The notes: generated from the sequence alone by a model not told the origin. 64,000 nt of DNA from Porpolomopsis calyptriformis (GCA_951640195.1 OX621165.1:1674001-1738000); one strand, 5' to 3'. Positions 49,101-59,162 are shown, counted from the stretch's first letter. Translations and numbers: made by a program.

Positions 49101-51410
49101 CGGTAACGCCCTGGATCTCTGTTTGTACGCGGGAGGGAATCGGGGAGACGAGGGTAGGGGGAATGGTGGATGATGATGGCAAGGGCGAGTGCGTATCTGT
49201 CGTAGCGACAGAGGCTGTATCGTCATCACTGCTGCCGCTGCCTTCTGTTGCAACCGTCGTCAGTAAGTCGATGAGACTGTCCACAGCAGGTGACTCGTCA
49301 ACACCATCTTCCGCAGTACGCAAAACAATCTCATCGGATAGGATGAGCCAGAGGACCTTGCTATCATCCTCACTATCAGTATCCTCAACCTGTTTCTGGC
49401 ACAATTCCCACACGAGGTTTGCGAGGGGTTTTCTATACGCGGGCATGTCCTTAACAGAGTCATAAACGGCCTTCAGTGCGTTCAGAATAGCTTTGCGCGT
49501 GAGAGGCCGTGTTGGTCCGAGGAGATCGCGGTTGCTGAGAAGGAGTTGCCAGTTGGCGAGCCAGTCGGGCGACGTGGGGGATAAGTCGTGCTGTTCAGAC
49601 ATGACGAGTGGAAGCTTTGCTGTATCAGCATCTGTGAGGTGATTGGCAAGGACAAGGAGGGTAGTGGAAAGGGGGGGATTGAGGGGAGCTGCGTGATCGC
49701 GGGACAGGAGCGATGAGACCGTGCAGAGAAAGTTTGTTGGAGCATCCATAGGCTGAGAAAGAGGAATGATAAAGGGCGTGTTGTCATCGTTTCTTGGATA
49801 GGATGAGTCGATTGATAAGTGTGGATAAAAAAGAAAGCACACCTTAGTTGAGGTATATAGGTCGCGAGTCGATAGAGTGTTTCACCCACTGCACATGCCT
49901 CTTCCTCTTCTAATGGTACATTATCCTCCCGTTCGTCCAGTTCTTGAAACACGTCCTTTAGCGTCCCGGCAGCTTCATCTAGTATCCTCTCGATAGCGGG
50001 TCGCATGGCGTCATCCCGCGTAAACTTACACTCAATCCAGGCTGTGACACTGGAGCTCAGCAGGCACCCAAGACGACTGGCATCCCAGCCCCTAGCGTCG
50101 TCCTTTGGCCACGCACTCTCCATGAGCTCAGGTTCAACGTCGATGTGCCCTGGGGCACCGGAATATGAGGAACCCAGGGAAGTTTCCCGCGAGATGTATG
50201 CCCGAGCAAGGCGGATGCAAAGGCGTTTGCGAATATAGTTACGTAGAGTACGATGAGCGCCGATGGATCTCTGGATCAGAGTATGTATCGGGGTAGGCAA
50301 TGGAGATGGAGGGGGAGAGAGATGTTGCTTGAGGATGATCATGCATAATGCTGAGCATGGTCCGGAAAACAGGGCATCAAAGACATTTGTGATGCGCACT
50401 TCTAGAGGGGATATCGAGTGCGTGCGCTCATTTACAGAAAGACGAGGAAGAGGGGAAGCATAAAATGCGAGCGCGCGAAAAAGGAGAGGGAGTATATCCG
50501 AAAGGGTTTCCTGTGGGATAGTCTTCAGTTGCGCGCATAGGTGCTTTAGATACAATGAAAGTATGATGTCTGACGGACACTTTGGTGAAGAGATGGTGGG
50601 CACGGGAGAGGGGATTGAAAAGGAAGAGGGATGTCTTCTGTGAGTTCGAGAGGATATGCTTGGGTTTGGTGGAATGTCGGTGATTGGGGAAGAGACGGTT
50701 GTATAAGGGTCGAGGAGGGACGGCGAATCGAACGGAGGGTCTAAGAAGCGGCTGGATAGATTGGCATAGAATTGCAAAACATTGGATAGTTCATCAACTG
50801 GGATCCTGGCCACAATGTCTTGGGTCTCGACAACAGAAAAGAGGAAATCAGAGAGGAGTTCAATACTGCGTTCGCGTTCGAGGTCTCCAGTTACAAGTAG
50901 GCCATCGAAAGCACCTTGAATCCACGACTTGAGGATCGTGATGAAGGGGGTCTCGATGCCAACCACATCCTTGCCCCACTTGGTGAGTGCGCGCAAGGCC
51001 TTGAAGCGACTCTCCCACAAGTCTGGCGACCAAAAGGGCTTAGAGTTCGAGCCAAAAAGAAGAGAAAAGTAGGTGAGCCTGTCAGCTGTGGAAAGTGATG
51101 GTGCTTCATTATTCTCGAAGTAAGCGGATAGAATGTCATAGCCAGCAGATTGGATATGGACTGGAGAGTCTAATGCACACAATGAAGCTAGGATAGGATT
51201 TAGAACTGATAGACGAGGTAAAGGAGACTCAGTGGCCAGCCGAACTGCAAGGGAGCGTGCATAGACTAAACTAGGTACCTGTGGTGGTGTAAGTGCGTTG
51301 ATCAGCTCGTCTAGCGGCTGTTTCGCCTGTACGGGAGGGTTTGGTACTTTCGGCCAGCGCCAGGGGGTAAAACCCCCGAAGTTCGTGTTTGACCGCGGTC
51401 GTTGCGACAT
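46106..51410 (-). CDS. TSC2: Tuberin (TSC2), Rheb GTPase-activating protein
   Basis: The product is about 1,650-1,700 aa in a few large exons. The N-terminus MSQRPRSNTNFGGFTPWRW leads into a long alpha-solenoid (tuberin-type HEAT-like region) including IQSAGYDILSAYFENNEAP, the SLSTADRLTYF segment, and WQIPETLPFIGALVDQPSET. The C-terminal RapGAP domain has HKVGIMYVAPGQTQ, FLEGIGRLINL, WWDDIGQILYHTATMMP, and KKRHIGNDYVRIVWND. In tuberin the HIGND Asn is the catalytic Asn-thumb. FVNIVIEPHSLG and EYFKVTIQRAPEM follow. With TSC1, TSC2 turns Rheb off and restrains TORC1. TSC2 is absent from budding yeast but present in many filamentous fungi and fission yeast. Start ATG 51410 is preceded by only non-ATG codons. 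The promoter holds an AGTC cluster. Confidence 0.93.
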
Positions 51411-51470
51411 GAACGCAGTGGGTAAATTATTCGCATTCGGCTTTGGCGGCACACGTGATCGTCATTCAAA

Positions 51471-51640
51471 AGTCACGCTCAGTAAAAACAAAAAGTCGCG
51501 TTAATCAAACAATTGTCGCATAAAAGTCGGTTATAGTCAATATATAGTCAGCAAAAAGTCACGATTTTAGCGATACAGGCACAGCAGCAATTTACTGCCA
51601 GCAACTTGACAATAGTCACTGTAAAGTCATCCAATAGTCT
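51471..51640. promoter_or_regulatory. AGTC (TGACT half-site) cluster upstream of TSC2
   Basis: Nine AGTC tetramers sit in 170 bp, 61-230 bp upstream of the TSC2 ATG. Six of them read AGTCA, whose complement is TGACT, the half-site of AP-1/Gcn4-type bZIP factors. Most are preceded by aaa or ata. The pattern is seen directly; the regulatory role is inference. Confidence 0.45.
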
Positions 51641-51742
51641 CATCCTTCGGCTCCTCAACATGCCTCAACTCTGGGGCACACTCAAGGTGTTTTTGTTTTT
51701 GCAAAGTCCTTTAGTTTTCTCACACTACAAGTTGCTGTGAGA

Positions 51743-52444
51743 ATGCCTTACACAGCTGAGTGGGATGGGAACAATTTCAACCTTAGTATCACTCCAAGTA
51801 CCAAATTCCCCATTGTGATCTGAATCGATCCTCCTGCGGGTCAGATGGAATCTTTGGTATGTAGACCAATGAATTCTAGATCTGGCGCTACCTGATATGC
51901 TTGTGTGCAGTATTTATCTGTTGACATCAAGAGTGATTTTACTCCTCCGATGATTATGAAGCCCCTACTAGAACCTGCCAACAGTAATGCTGACCCATTC
52001 CTTTCTGATGTACCCAATCCTACCAATTCCCTGTATCAGCAAGCTGGGAACTACTCCGACCCTGCTTACCTTGACGATGCTAGTGTTACCAAGCCATCGT
52101 TGCCCCCACTCACACCCCTGGCCCCTTTCAAAAGCATCCCATACACCCCTCCTGTGCCTCCTAAAATGCCACACACCCACATTTTACGTGCTTAGAAAGA
52201 AGTTTTCTCCTGCTGGGCTGCTGGTGCATATCATTCCTCCCCAATCCCACACTTGCCTGGCTTTTATAAATGCAATTGCAAACTCTTCAAAAAAATGGAC
52301 CCACTCATGCGACCAACTGAATATTCCATCCCTAGCAAGGTCAGGATTAAGAAGATAGTGACGCATGCATCCCAAAGAGCTGTGGCGGTTGGAAAGATAT
52401 TAGGCAAAATGGGGGATTCTGTGGAAGATGTACAACATGGGTGA
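51743..52444 (+). pseudogene. Decayed coding sequence of unknown family
   Basis: An ATG at 51743 opens a frame MPYTAEWDGNNFNLSITPS that is interrupted by TGA at 51821, then continues to a plausible intron (about 51857-51910). Beyond it a frame starting YLSVDIKSDFTPPM is open to a TAG at 52193-52195, and the same frame reopens through FYKCNCKLFKKMDPLMRP and ends at 52444. One TGA and one TAG in otherwise continuous frame suggest a pseudogene or mobile-element-derived ORF. The family was not recognised. It lies between TSC2 and the retrotransposon. Confidence 0.4.
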
Positions 52445-52537
52445 TTATCTATTCATTTATTGGGTGGGCACTTTTGTAAATGAAGATTCATCTTGAATAC
52501 TATTTTACTGAATGTTTGCAAACTGACAAGGAGAGAA

Positions 52538-52896
52538 TGTCAGAGATATATTTTTTCTTTTTCCTTTGCTCGTCTATTCCTATTTACATCAGACAGTTTA
52601 CATCAATAGCCGCTTAGCCACCCAAGCTCCGCTTAGTAATAGAAGGTGACCAAGCCATATCTATATTTAGTCTACCATCACTCTCCTTATCTACATGACT
52701 CATCCATAGTCGTTACGACTCACATGTAGTCAGTATGACTCATACTTAGCTAGTATATAAAGCTAGCAGTAGATAGACTTAGGATAAGTCTGTTTCTTTC
52801 ATTAACACCCCAATCAGTAGCCTTCCAACCCTTTAAAACCCTACACCCAGAGCCTGAAGTAAAACCTTGCGATCAACCCTAGACTGCCGTCTAACA
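52538..52896 (+). repeat. 5' LTR of element A
   Basis: 359 bp, TG..CA ends. U3 holds two ATGACTCAT sites (52695-52703 and 52735-52743). A TATATAA box is at 52754-52760 and the predicted RNA start lies near 52786. The R/U5 part runs to 52896. The flanking GAGAA is duplicated at the 3' side. Confidence 0.95.
52695..52743. promoter_or_regulatory. Paired ATGACTCAT bZIP-type sites in LTR U3
   Basis: Two perfect 9-bp palindromic ATGACTCAT sites lie 40 bp apart, 11-60 bp upstream of the TATA box. A weaker ACGACTCAC lies between them. The same pair is kept in the 3' LTR (59320 and 59360) and the solo LTR (62578 and 62618). ATGACTCAT is the classic Gcn4/AP-1 binding sequence. Confidence 0.6.
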
Positions 52897-52908
52897 AGAA
52901 ACAGACTT
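52897..52908 (+). promoter_or_regulatory. Self-priming primer binding site
   Basis: The 12 nt directly abutting the 5' LTR, agaaacagactt, are the perfect reverse complement of LTR positions 52786-52797. That LTR stretch starts 32 nt downstream of the TATA box, where the RNA should begin. No match to a tRNA 3' end (TGG...) is present. This is the Tf1-type self-priming arrangement. Confidence 0.7.
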
Positions 52909-53076
52909 CCTTCTTGCTCACTCCACACTATACAACCTCTACTCTGTCTAGCCAGCGCTGAAGGTCTTCACCCACCAGATCAATTTCACCACCCAGACAT
53001 CAACATTGATTAGGCTTGCTCTCTCCCCTTGTATTCCCGTCAAGCCCCCCAATATCCAACTGCCACCATTCCACCA

Positions 53077-54498
53077 ATGGTTTTGACTCGTTCATCATCC
53101 ACTATCCCTCACCCTGCTATCCCTCTCTCCCAGGAAGGCTCTCTCCCTCCTGCCCCAGCTCCCATCCCCGACGAGACGGTTGACCCTGCCCAAGAAGAAC
53201 AAGAACAAGAACAAGAAGAACAAGTGGGTCCCTCTCACTCAAAAGGGAAAGGTTGAGCTGAGGACAATAATGAGGATGAAGAAGAAGATCCACGCGTAGC
53301 CTTCGAGATCATGAAGCAGGATTATCAACAATTGCTGCAGGTCCAACAAGACCAAGCGCAAGTGAGTGATAGAATTGAACAACAACTTCAAGTATTAATA
53401 GCTAACCTCATAGGCCCCCAACCTGTCCCTGCCCCTCTTGGGCCATTTCCCCAACCCTTCCAAGTACCCCCAGTATTCCCCCAACCTGTCCCTGCCCCTG
53501 CCCCTGTCCCTGCCCCTGCCCCTGCCCCCGCCAAGATCAAGATGAACCCTCCTGATGAATTCTCTGGTAATCCCACCAAGCTCCGCAACTTCCTGCGTCA
53601 AGTGAAGTTGAATCATTTGGGACAACCAGGAATCTCAGAGGCTGACAAGATTATCTATGCCTTGTCATTTATGATTGGAGGAAATGCAGAACCATGGGCT
53701 GAGCGTCAAGTGGACGCTTACACAATGTTGAACTGGGTTGGTGCCGATTGGGCTGTCTTTGAACAAGCCCTCACCTGAGACTTTGGAGACTTGGACCCCA
53801 AGTTAACTGCTCAACTGAAGATCAAGGACGTCAAGCAGTTCAACAAGAGCGCAGAGGAGTACAACATCAATTTCAATCGATGGGCCCATGATACTGGATA
53901 CAGACAAGAAGCTTCGGTGACTTTATATAAAGACAGACTCAGCCCCTCCCTTTTGCGACAGATCTACCTCTCAGATCGTCAACCCACCACCCTCTTTGAA
54001 TGGCAGTCTCGTGCTGCAGAACTTGACAGACGACATCGAGAATTCCTGGCTAGAACATCTTCTAAGCCCCAGACTCGTAACACTCGTATCACCAACACCC
54101 CCTACCGACAAGGACCACCTGCTGGTCCCTCCACCTATTCCAACCCTGCTGCCCCCAGAATCAAACAAGAAGAAAAGCCTGCTTCACTAGGAGGAATTCC
54201 CAAAGGAGCATGTTTCAACTGTAGACGATTTGGCCACTTTGCCAGTTCTTGTCCCAATGCTCCTAGGATGAGTACTTCTGGTTCTGGAAGCCGCTCCTTC
54301 ACCCCAGCAGCTAGAGGTCATGGAGGAAAGAAACCTAGTTGAGGGAGAAATGTTCGAGTTCTGGAGACCTCAGCCTTGATTGAGGAGGTCAACTCCAATG
54401 AAGATTCTCGTCAAGATTTTGAGAAGTGTGGTATCATCAACTGGGAGCCTAAGAGGAAAGAAGAGCTGAAGAGAGCTTTGGAGAAACAGGGTTTTTGA
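53077..54498 (+). pseudogene. gag: Element A gag polyprotein, three premature TGA codons
   Basis: Start ATG 53077 has context caccaATGg. One frame runs to the gag stop at 54496-54498 but is cut by TGA at 53254, 53776 and 54340. Contents in order: Pro/Ser and Glu-rich N-terminus, a coiled-coil-like DYQQLLQVQQDQAQVSD, a Pro/Ala tract (APAPVPAPAPAPAK), the retrotransposon gag core (LRNFLRQVKLNHLG, DFGDLDPKLTAQLKIKD, AEEYNINFNRWAHD), a basic linker and the CCHC knuckle CFNCRRFGHFASSC. No indels or other stops were seen. The three TGA sit where CGA (Arg), the favoured Arg codon of this element, would fit. Confidence 0.85.
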
Positions 54499-54531
54499 AC
54501 AGTCCGGACAATAGCTTGTGCATTGCGGACT
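54489..54531 (+). promoter_or_regulatory. Programmed -1 frameshift signal at gag/pol junction
   Basis: The gag frame ends ..caG GGT TTT TGA. This places the canonical X-XXY-YYZ heptamer GGGTTTT at 54489-54495 directly before the gag stop. After a 5-nt spacer a hairpin can form: agtccg (54501-54506) pairs with cggact (54526-54531) across a 19-nt loop. Slipping back one base leads into the open pol frame (LNSPDNSLCIADSF). Confidence 0.75.
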
Positions 54532-57500
54532 CCTTTTCTATGTGTACCACTACCCCTATGCAATCTATTTCTCAAATTCTTGGTGCACTTGATTTGAGCG
54601 AAGAAGCTTTAACCATACCCCTTTGGTTGGAAACCACAGACACTGGTAGACAAATTGCCGCCAGTGCATTGATAGACTCTGGCGCCTCTGGATGCTTTAT
54701 AAACTGGAACTTCGTGCAGGAGCGCAATATCCCTTTTTATCGATTGGAAGGACCAATCCCCATGCGGAACACAGATGGGACAGACAACCGAGGAGGTCCC
54801 ATCGAATATGCTGTAGACCTGTGGATGGAGACACCGGATTTTCCTAGGGAACGAACCCATTTGGAAGTGACAAATTTAGGAGATATGATACAGGTTATCC
54901 TCGGCTACCCGTGGCTCAAATGTAACAATCCCCTGGTTGACTGGAAGGCTGGAACACTGACTTCACGTCAGACTGTGGCCCCAACCAAGACTTCTCAGGC
55001 TGGAGTGATAGTGTCACGAGTAGGCTCTACGTTGAATGGCGACTCCTACGCCAAGATTATCAGATTGGTCTCACTGGGAGATCATGAAAGACCCACTACC
55101 GTGGAGGAAGATATGAAAAAGTATGTGCCGAAGAAATACTGGAGGCACTGGAAGGTGTTTATGAAGACTACCTTCAATGAACTTCCCCCACGACGACCAG
55201 AATTTGACCATGCGATCGATCTCGAACCTACCTTTAGACCCAAGATCGGAAAGGTGTACAAACTCACTGAGTACGAACAGGGAAAGCTGAATGAATTCCT
55301 AGAGGAACAACTTGCAAGTGGACGAATACGATGATCAAACTCCAAACAAGCTGCCTCCTTCTTCTTTGCTGCCAAAGGTGAAGAAGTTAATGCCCAAGGA
55401 CAAGATGCTGGACTATGTCCAATCCAAGACTATTGCTATCTGAATGCTCACACAATCCCAGACACCTATCCCTTACCTCTCATCTCTGAGATTATTCAAC
55501 AGACCAAGTTATCAGAAGCGGAACTGTTCACAGTCATGGATATCCAATGGGGCTTTAACAATATTCGTATCAAAGAAGGAGACGAATGGAAAGGAGCCTT
55601 CAACACTCGACGAGGGCTGTTCGAGCCCACCGTTATGTTCTTTGGAATGCGAAACTCGCCTGCCTCCTTTCAACGAATGATTGATGTTCTCTTCAAAGAG
55701 GTCATCGATTCCAAACAGGTCCACATCTATATTGACAATATCTTGATCATGGGAAAGGACCTTACTGAACTCACCTATTGGATGGAACGAACTCTAGAGA
55801 TCATGGAGAAGAATCAATTGTCCTGCAAACCCATCAAGTGCCAGTTCGAGAAAAAGGAAGTGATTTATCTGGGGATGATGATCTCTAAAGGCCACATTGC
55901 CATTAACCCCAAGAAGGTTGAGGCGATCAGAACCTGGCCTATCCCCCAGAAGAAACGAGATCTCCAATCCTTCCTTGGCACTGCCAACTTTTGGCGAAGG
56001 TTTATCAAGGATTACTCCCTGATTGCTTGTCCTCTTAATGAGCTCCTACGAAAGGATCAAGAATGGATTTGGACTCCTAGGCAACAACGTGCTTTTGATA
56101 CCCTCAAGAATGCGCTTACCTCTGCTCCTGTTTTGAGGACCCCAAAGCCAAATCTTCCTTACCTTCTGGAGACAGATGCTTCTGGTGTTGCACTGGGTGC
56201 AGTCTTAACCCAGAAAGAGAATGACGAAGAAGATTGGCATCCCATTGGTTTCTACTCCAAGACCCTCCTCCCAGCTGAACGAAATTACCCCACCCATGAC
56301 CAAGAGCTTTTAGCCATCATATCTGCCTTGAATGAATGGAGATACCTTCTGCAAGGGACACGGCAACCCATTATGATCAAGACTGACAACCAGTCCCTCC
56401 AATACTTCATGACCAGTCATCAGCTCTCCAGACGCCAGGCTAGATGGTCTGAGTTTTTAGCTCGCTTTTGGTTCAGAATCAGCTACCAGCCTAGAATCAA
56501 GAATAAGGCTGATGGACTCTCCAAATGTCCAGATCATTACCCGGAGTCTTATGAGGAGGTGGAGGACAAGGTCCTTCTGCCAAAAGAACTTTTTATCAAT
56601 GCGCTTTTCATCAATGTGATTATCAGTTTATCGTCCCCCAACTTTTTATCCAAGCTTTGTTTTCATTCCCCCCTACCTCTCGAGATCATGGCCAAAATTG
56701 AAGATCCCTCTTCCAGATACACCCACGTAGATGGCATTGTGCGCGATGCTGGAGATCGTATAGTTGTACCAAAGGACGTATCTTTGCACACAGAAATTAT
56801 TCGATTGACCCACGACACACCCACTGGTGGCCATCCCGGCATTGAGAAGATGAAGGAACTGCTCCTCCGTAATTACACATGGGAAGGTGCCCCACAAGAT
56901 ATCACCAATTACGTGAAGTCCTGCCTTGCTTGTCAACAGACCAAGGTTTATCCACAGAAACCCACTGGACTTCTCCAACCGTTACCCCCTCCTACTAAAC
57001 CGTGGCAACAGATTACTGCTGATCTAATCGTGGAACTCCCTAATTCAAAAGGATTTGACGCTATTCTAGTTGTGGTGGACAGATTCACCAAACGAGCTCA
57101 CTTCATCCCAACAACTGGAAACCTATCTGCTAAAGGAACTGCTGCGCTGTTTCAAGAACATGTCTGGAAGCACCATGGATGGCCAGAGAAGATCATCACC
57201 GATCGAGGAACCCAATTCTCATCGAAATTCGCTACGTCATTGAATGAACTCCTAGGAACCACTTCTGGGCTTTCTACCGCCTATCACCCCCAAACAGATG
57301 GACAAACTGAACGAACCAATCAAGAGTTAGAGCAGTATGTACGGCTCTACACTAACTTCATGCAAGACGATTGGAAAGATTGGTTAGCTCCAGCGGAGTT
57401 CGCTTATAACAACCGAGAACATTCCTCCACTCACCAATCCCCCTTCTGGCTTGAATATGGCCGACACCCTCACACCCCCTTATCAGTTCCAACCCAAACC

Positions 57501-58076
57501 TCAAATCCCGATGCCAATGAGTTTTATGTGCAGCTTACTAGAGCTAGAGAGAACGCTGAAGAGTCTCTTCAAAAGACCGCTAACTCAATGAAGCTCTATG
57601 CCAATCGAAAACGTCAAAAGGAACCCACATTTTACGAAGGACAAAGGGTCTGGCTTGATGCCAAGAATTTGAAAACTGGCTGGCCCGCAAAGAAACTGGA
57701 TGTCCGCCAGCTCGGACCTTTTATAATCCTAAAACAAGTATCGCCTGTGGCTTACCGACTAAAGCTACCGCTGTCATGGAGGATTCATCCCGTGTTTTAC
57801 GTATCACTACTCAAGGCTCTAGAAGAGAATCTCGATCTCCACCCCCTGATTGGAGAAGATGACAATCTCCGACCACCTCCGGATGTGATCGAAGGAGAGC
57901 CTGAGTATGAAGTGGAATGTATTCTCAATCACACCCCAGGAAAACGGAACCGACAATACCTAATCAAGTGGAAAGGCTACCCAATAGAGGCAGCCACCTG
58001 GGAACCACGATGGAACCTCAAGCACGCAAAAGATGTCTTAATGAATTATGAAAAGTCTATTCAAGCGGCGATTTAA
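54495..58076 (+). pseudogene. pol: Element A pol: protease, RT, RNase H, integrase, chromodomain
   Basis: One frame of about 1,190 codons is broken only by TGA at 55332. Protease: SALIDSGASGCFINWNF. RT: ASFFFAAKGEE, GLCPIQDYCYLN, MDIQWGFNNIRIKEGDEW, FFGMRNSPASFQRMID, and the polymerase site IYIDNILIMG at about 55728-55739, where the second Asp of YxDD is Asn. RNase H: LETDASGVALGAVLTQ, KTDNQSLQYF, NKADGLSK. Integrase: HHCC finger (HPGIEKMKELLLRNY, CLACQQTK) and D-D-E core (ITADLIVELP, ITDRGTQFSS, YHPQTDGQTERTNQE). The C-terminal chromodomain is EYEVECILNHTPGKRNRQYL then IKWKGYPIEAATWEP. The chromodomain likely targets insertion to methylated-histone chromatin. Confidence 0.92.
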
Positions 58077-58190
58077 CTCTCTTTTACGAATACTACCGAC
58101 ATCACGATCGTTGAATCTCCTTTTCTCCTTTTCAATCTCCAACAATTATAAGGACTTCCCCTTTCCAACAATCATCAAAAGAAGCACGAA

Positions 58191-58883
58191 ATGCCTCGTG
58201 AAGTTCGTTACACCCACAAGTCGACTGGGAGGCATCCACCCTGAGGGAACCCCACCGCTTCTACCTCCAACCTCCCCCCCGATTCTTCTTCCTCCTCTTC
58301 CTCGTCCGACAGTGTCTTGGTTACCCGATGGTTCAAGAAGCCGAAACGACGTACCGATACTATTGACAAGCCGGGATGAAACCGTAACTACCGAGGGCTC
58401 CCCTTTGCCAAGGTCGAGCACCTATCTGGGTGCCCCGAAACCTATGTCCCTTTTATCTCTGGAGCACATTGATGCGAACTTAACTATGACCGTCACTGGT
58501 ACACGTTCAACAAGGACAGCGACTTTGACAACAAGAAGAATCAACTCGAAGATTGGCTGGAGGTGTACCAAGTTGGGTGCCAACTTTTGATGGTTATACC
58601 AGACCAGGACGAATCTGACGTCACCACCCCCACTATCCCCAAAGACCCCATCTCGCACCGTATCCATCGCGTTGCTGACCGACTCTATACTGCCCGGAAC
58701 GGGTACCGCTCGATGATGGATGCCAAGTACGAAAGGATCCTTGACCTGGAGGAGAATGCTGTGATGTGTAGGGAGCTGGCTGAAACTTGGTTGCGACGTG
58801 CCCGGGAGTTGGATGGCCGTTACCACTGGTTTGACCCAGATGGACACCTGCTTCAACCCCCAGTTTATGATGGCACGACCTAG
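58191..58883 (+). pseudogene. Third ORF of element A, unknown function, three premature TGA codons
   Basis: Downstream of the pol stop, ATG 58191 (MPREVRYTHKSTGRHPP) opens a frame of 230 codons to a TAG at 58881-58883. It is cut only by TGA at 58242, 58377 and 58470. Features: a Ser run (about 8 Ser), a basic patch KKPKRRTD, then an acidic/helical part with DSDFDNKKNQLEDWLEVYQ and a helix HRIHRVADRLYTARNGY, ending HLLQPPVYDGTT. No signal peptide or membrane helix was seen, so nothing supports an envelope protein. I do not recognise the family. A separate frame reading across 58048-58590 is a shadow. Confidence 0.6.
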
Positions 58884-58987
58884 GGAGTGGATGTTGTTCC
58901 CAAACGAACAGTATTCCTTACGCCTCCCTTCTGGATGTGTGGTTAGAGAAGGTGATATCTACTGGAGAGTTGAGGAAAAGTATACCT

Positions 58988-59020
58988 AGTGGATAGTCTT
59001 TGATCCGACAACTATCCACT
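58988..59020 (+). other. Perfect 10-bp hairpin in the 3' non-coding region of element A
   Basis: agtggatagt at 58988-58997 pairs fully with actatccact at 59011-59020 over a 13-nt loop. A C/T-rich stretch rich in CCACC and CACCC follows to about 59100. It lies about 140 bp before the 3' LTR and may be an RNA packaging or 3' processing structure. Confidence 0.5.
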
Positions 59021-59151
59021 CATCCCTCCTCTTCATCACTCACCCATCTCATCACCCCTCTACCCACCTCTACCACCCCTTTACACCACCCCTTGACATC
59101 CTTCCTTCGCTTCGAAGAGTCTTCTCAAAATTCGGGATGAATTTCCTTTTT

Positions 59152-59162
59152 GTGGAGGTGAA
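59152..59162 (+). promoter_or_regulatory. Polypurine tract of element A
   Basis: gtggaggtgaa immediately precedes the 3' LTR TG. It follows a T-rich stretch, the usual setting for plus-strand priming. Confidence 0.65.

Noticed and set aside
58048..58590. Open frame overlapping the pol end (MKSLFKRRFNSLL)
   Set aside because: Low-complexity Pro/Ser reading out of frame with the better-supported third ORF from ATG 58191, which shares the TGA-only decay.
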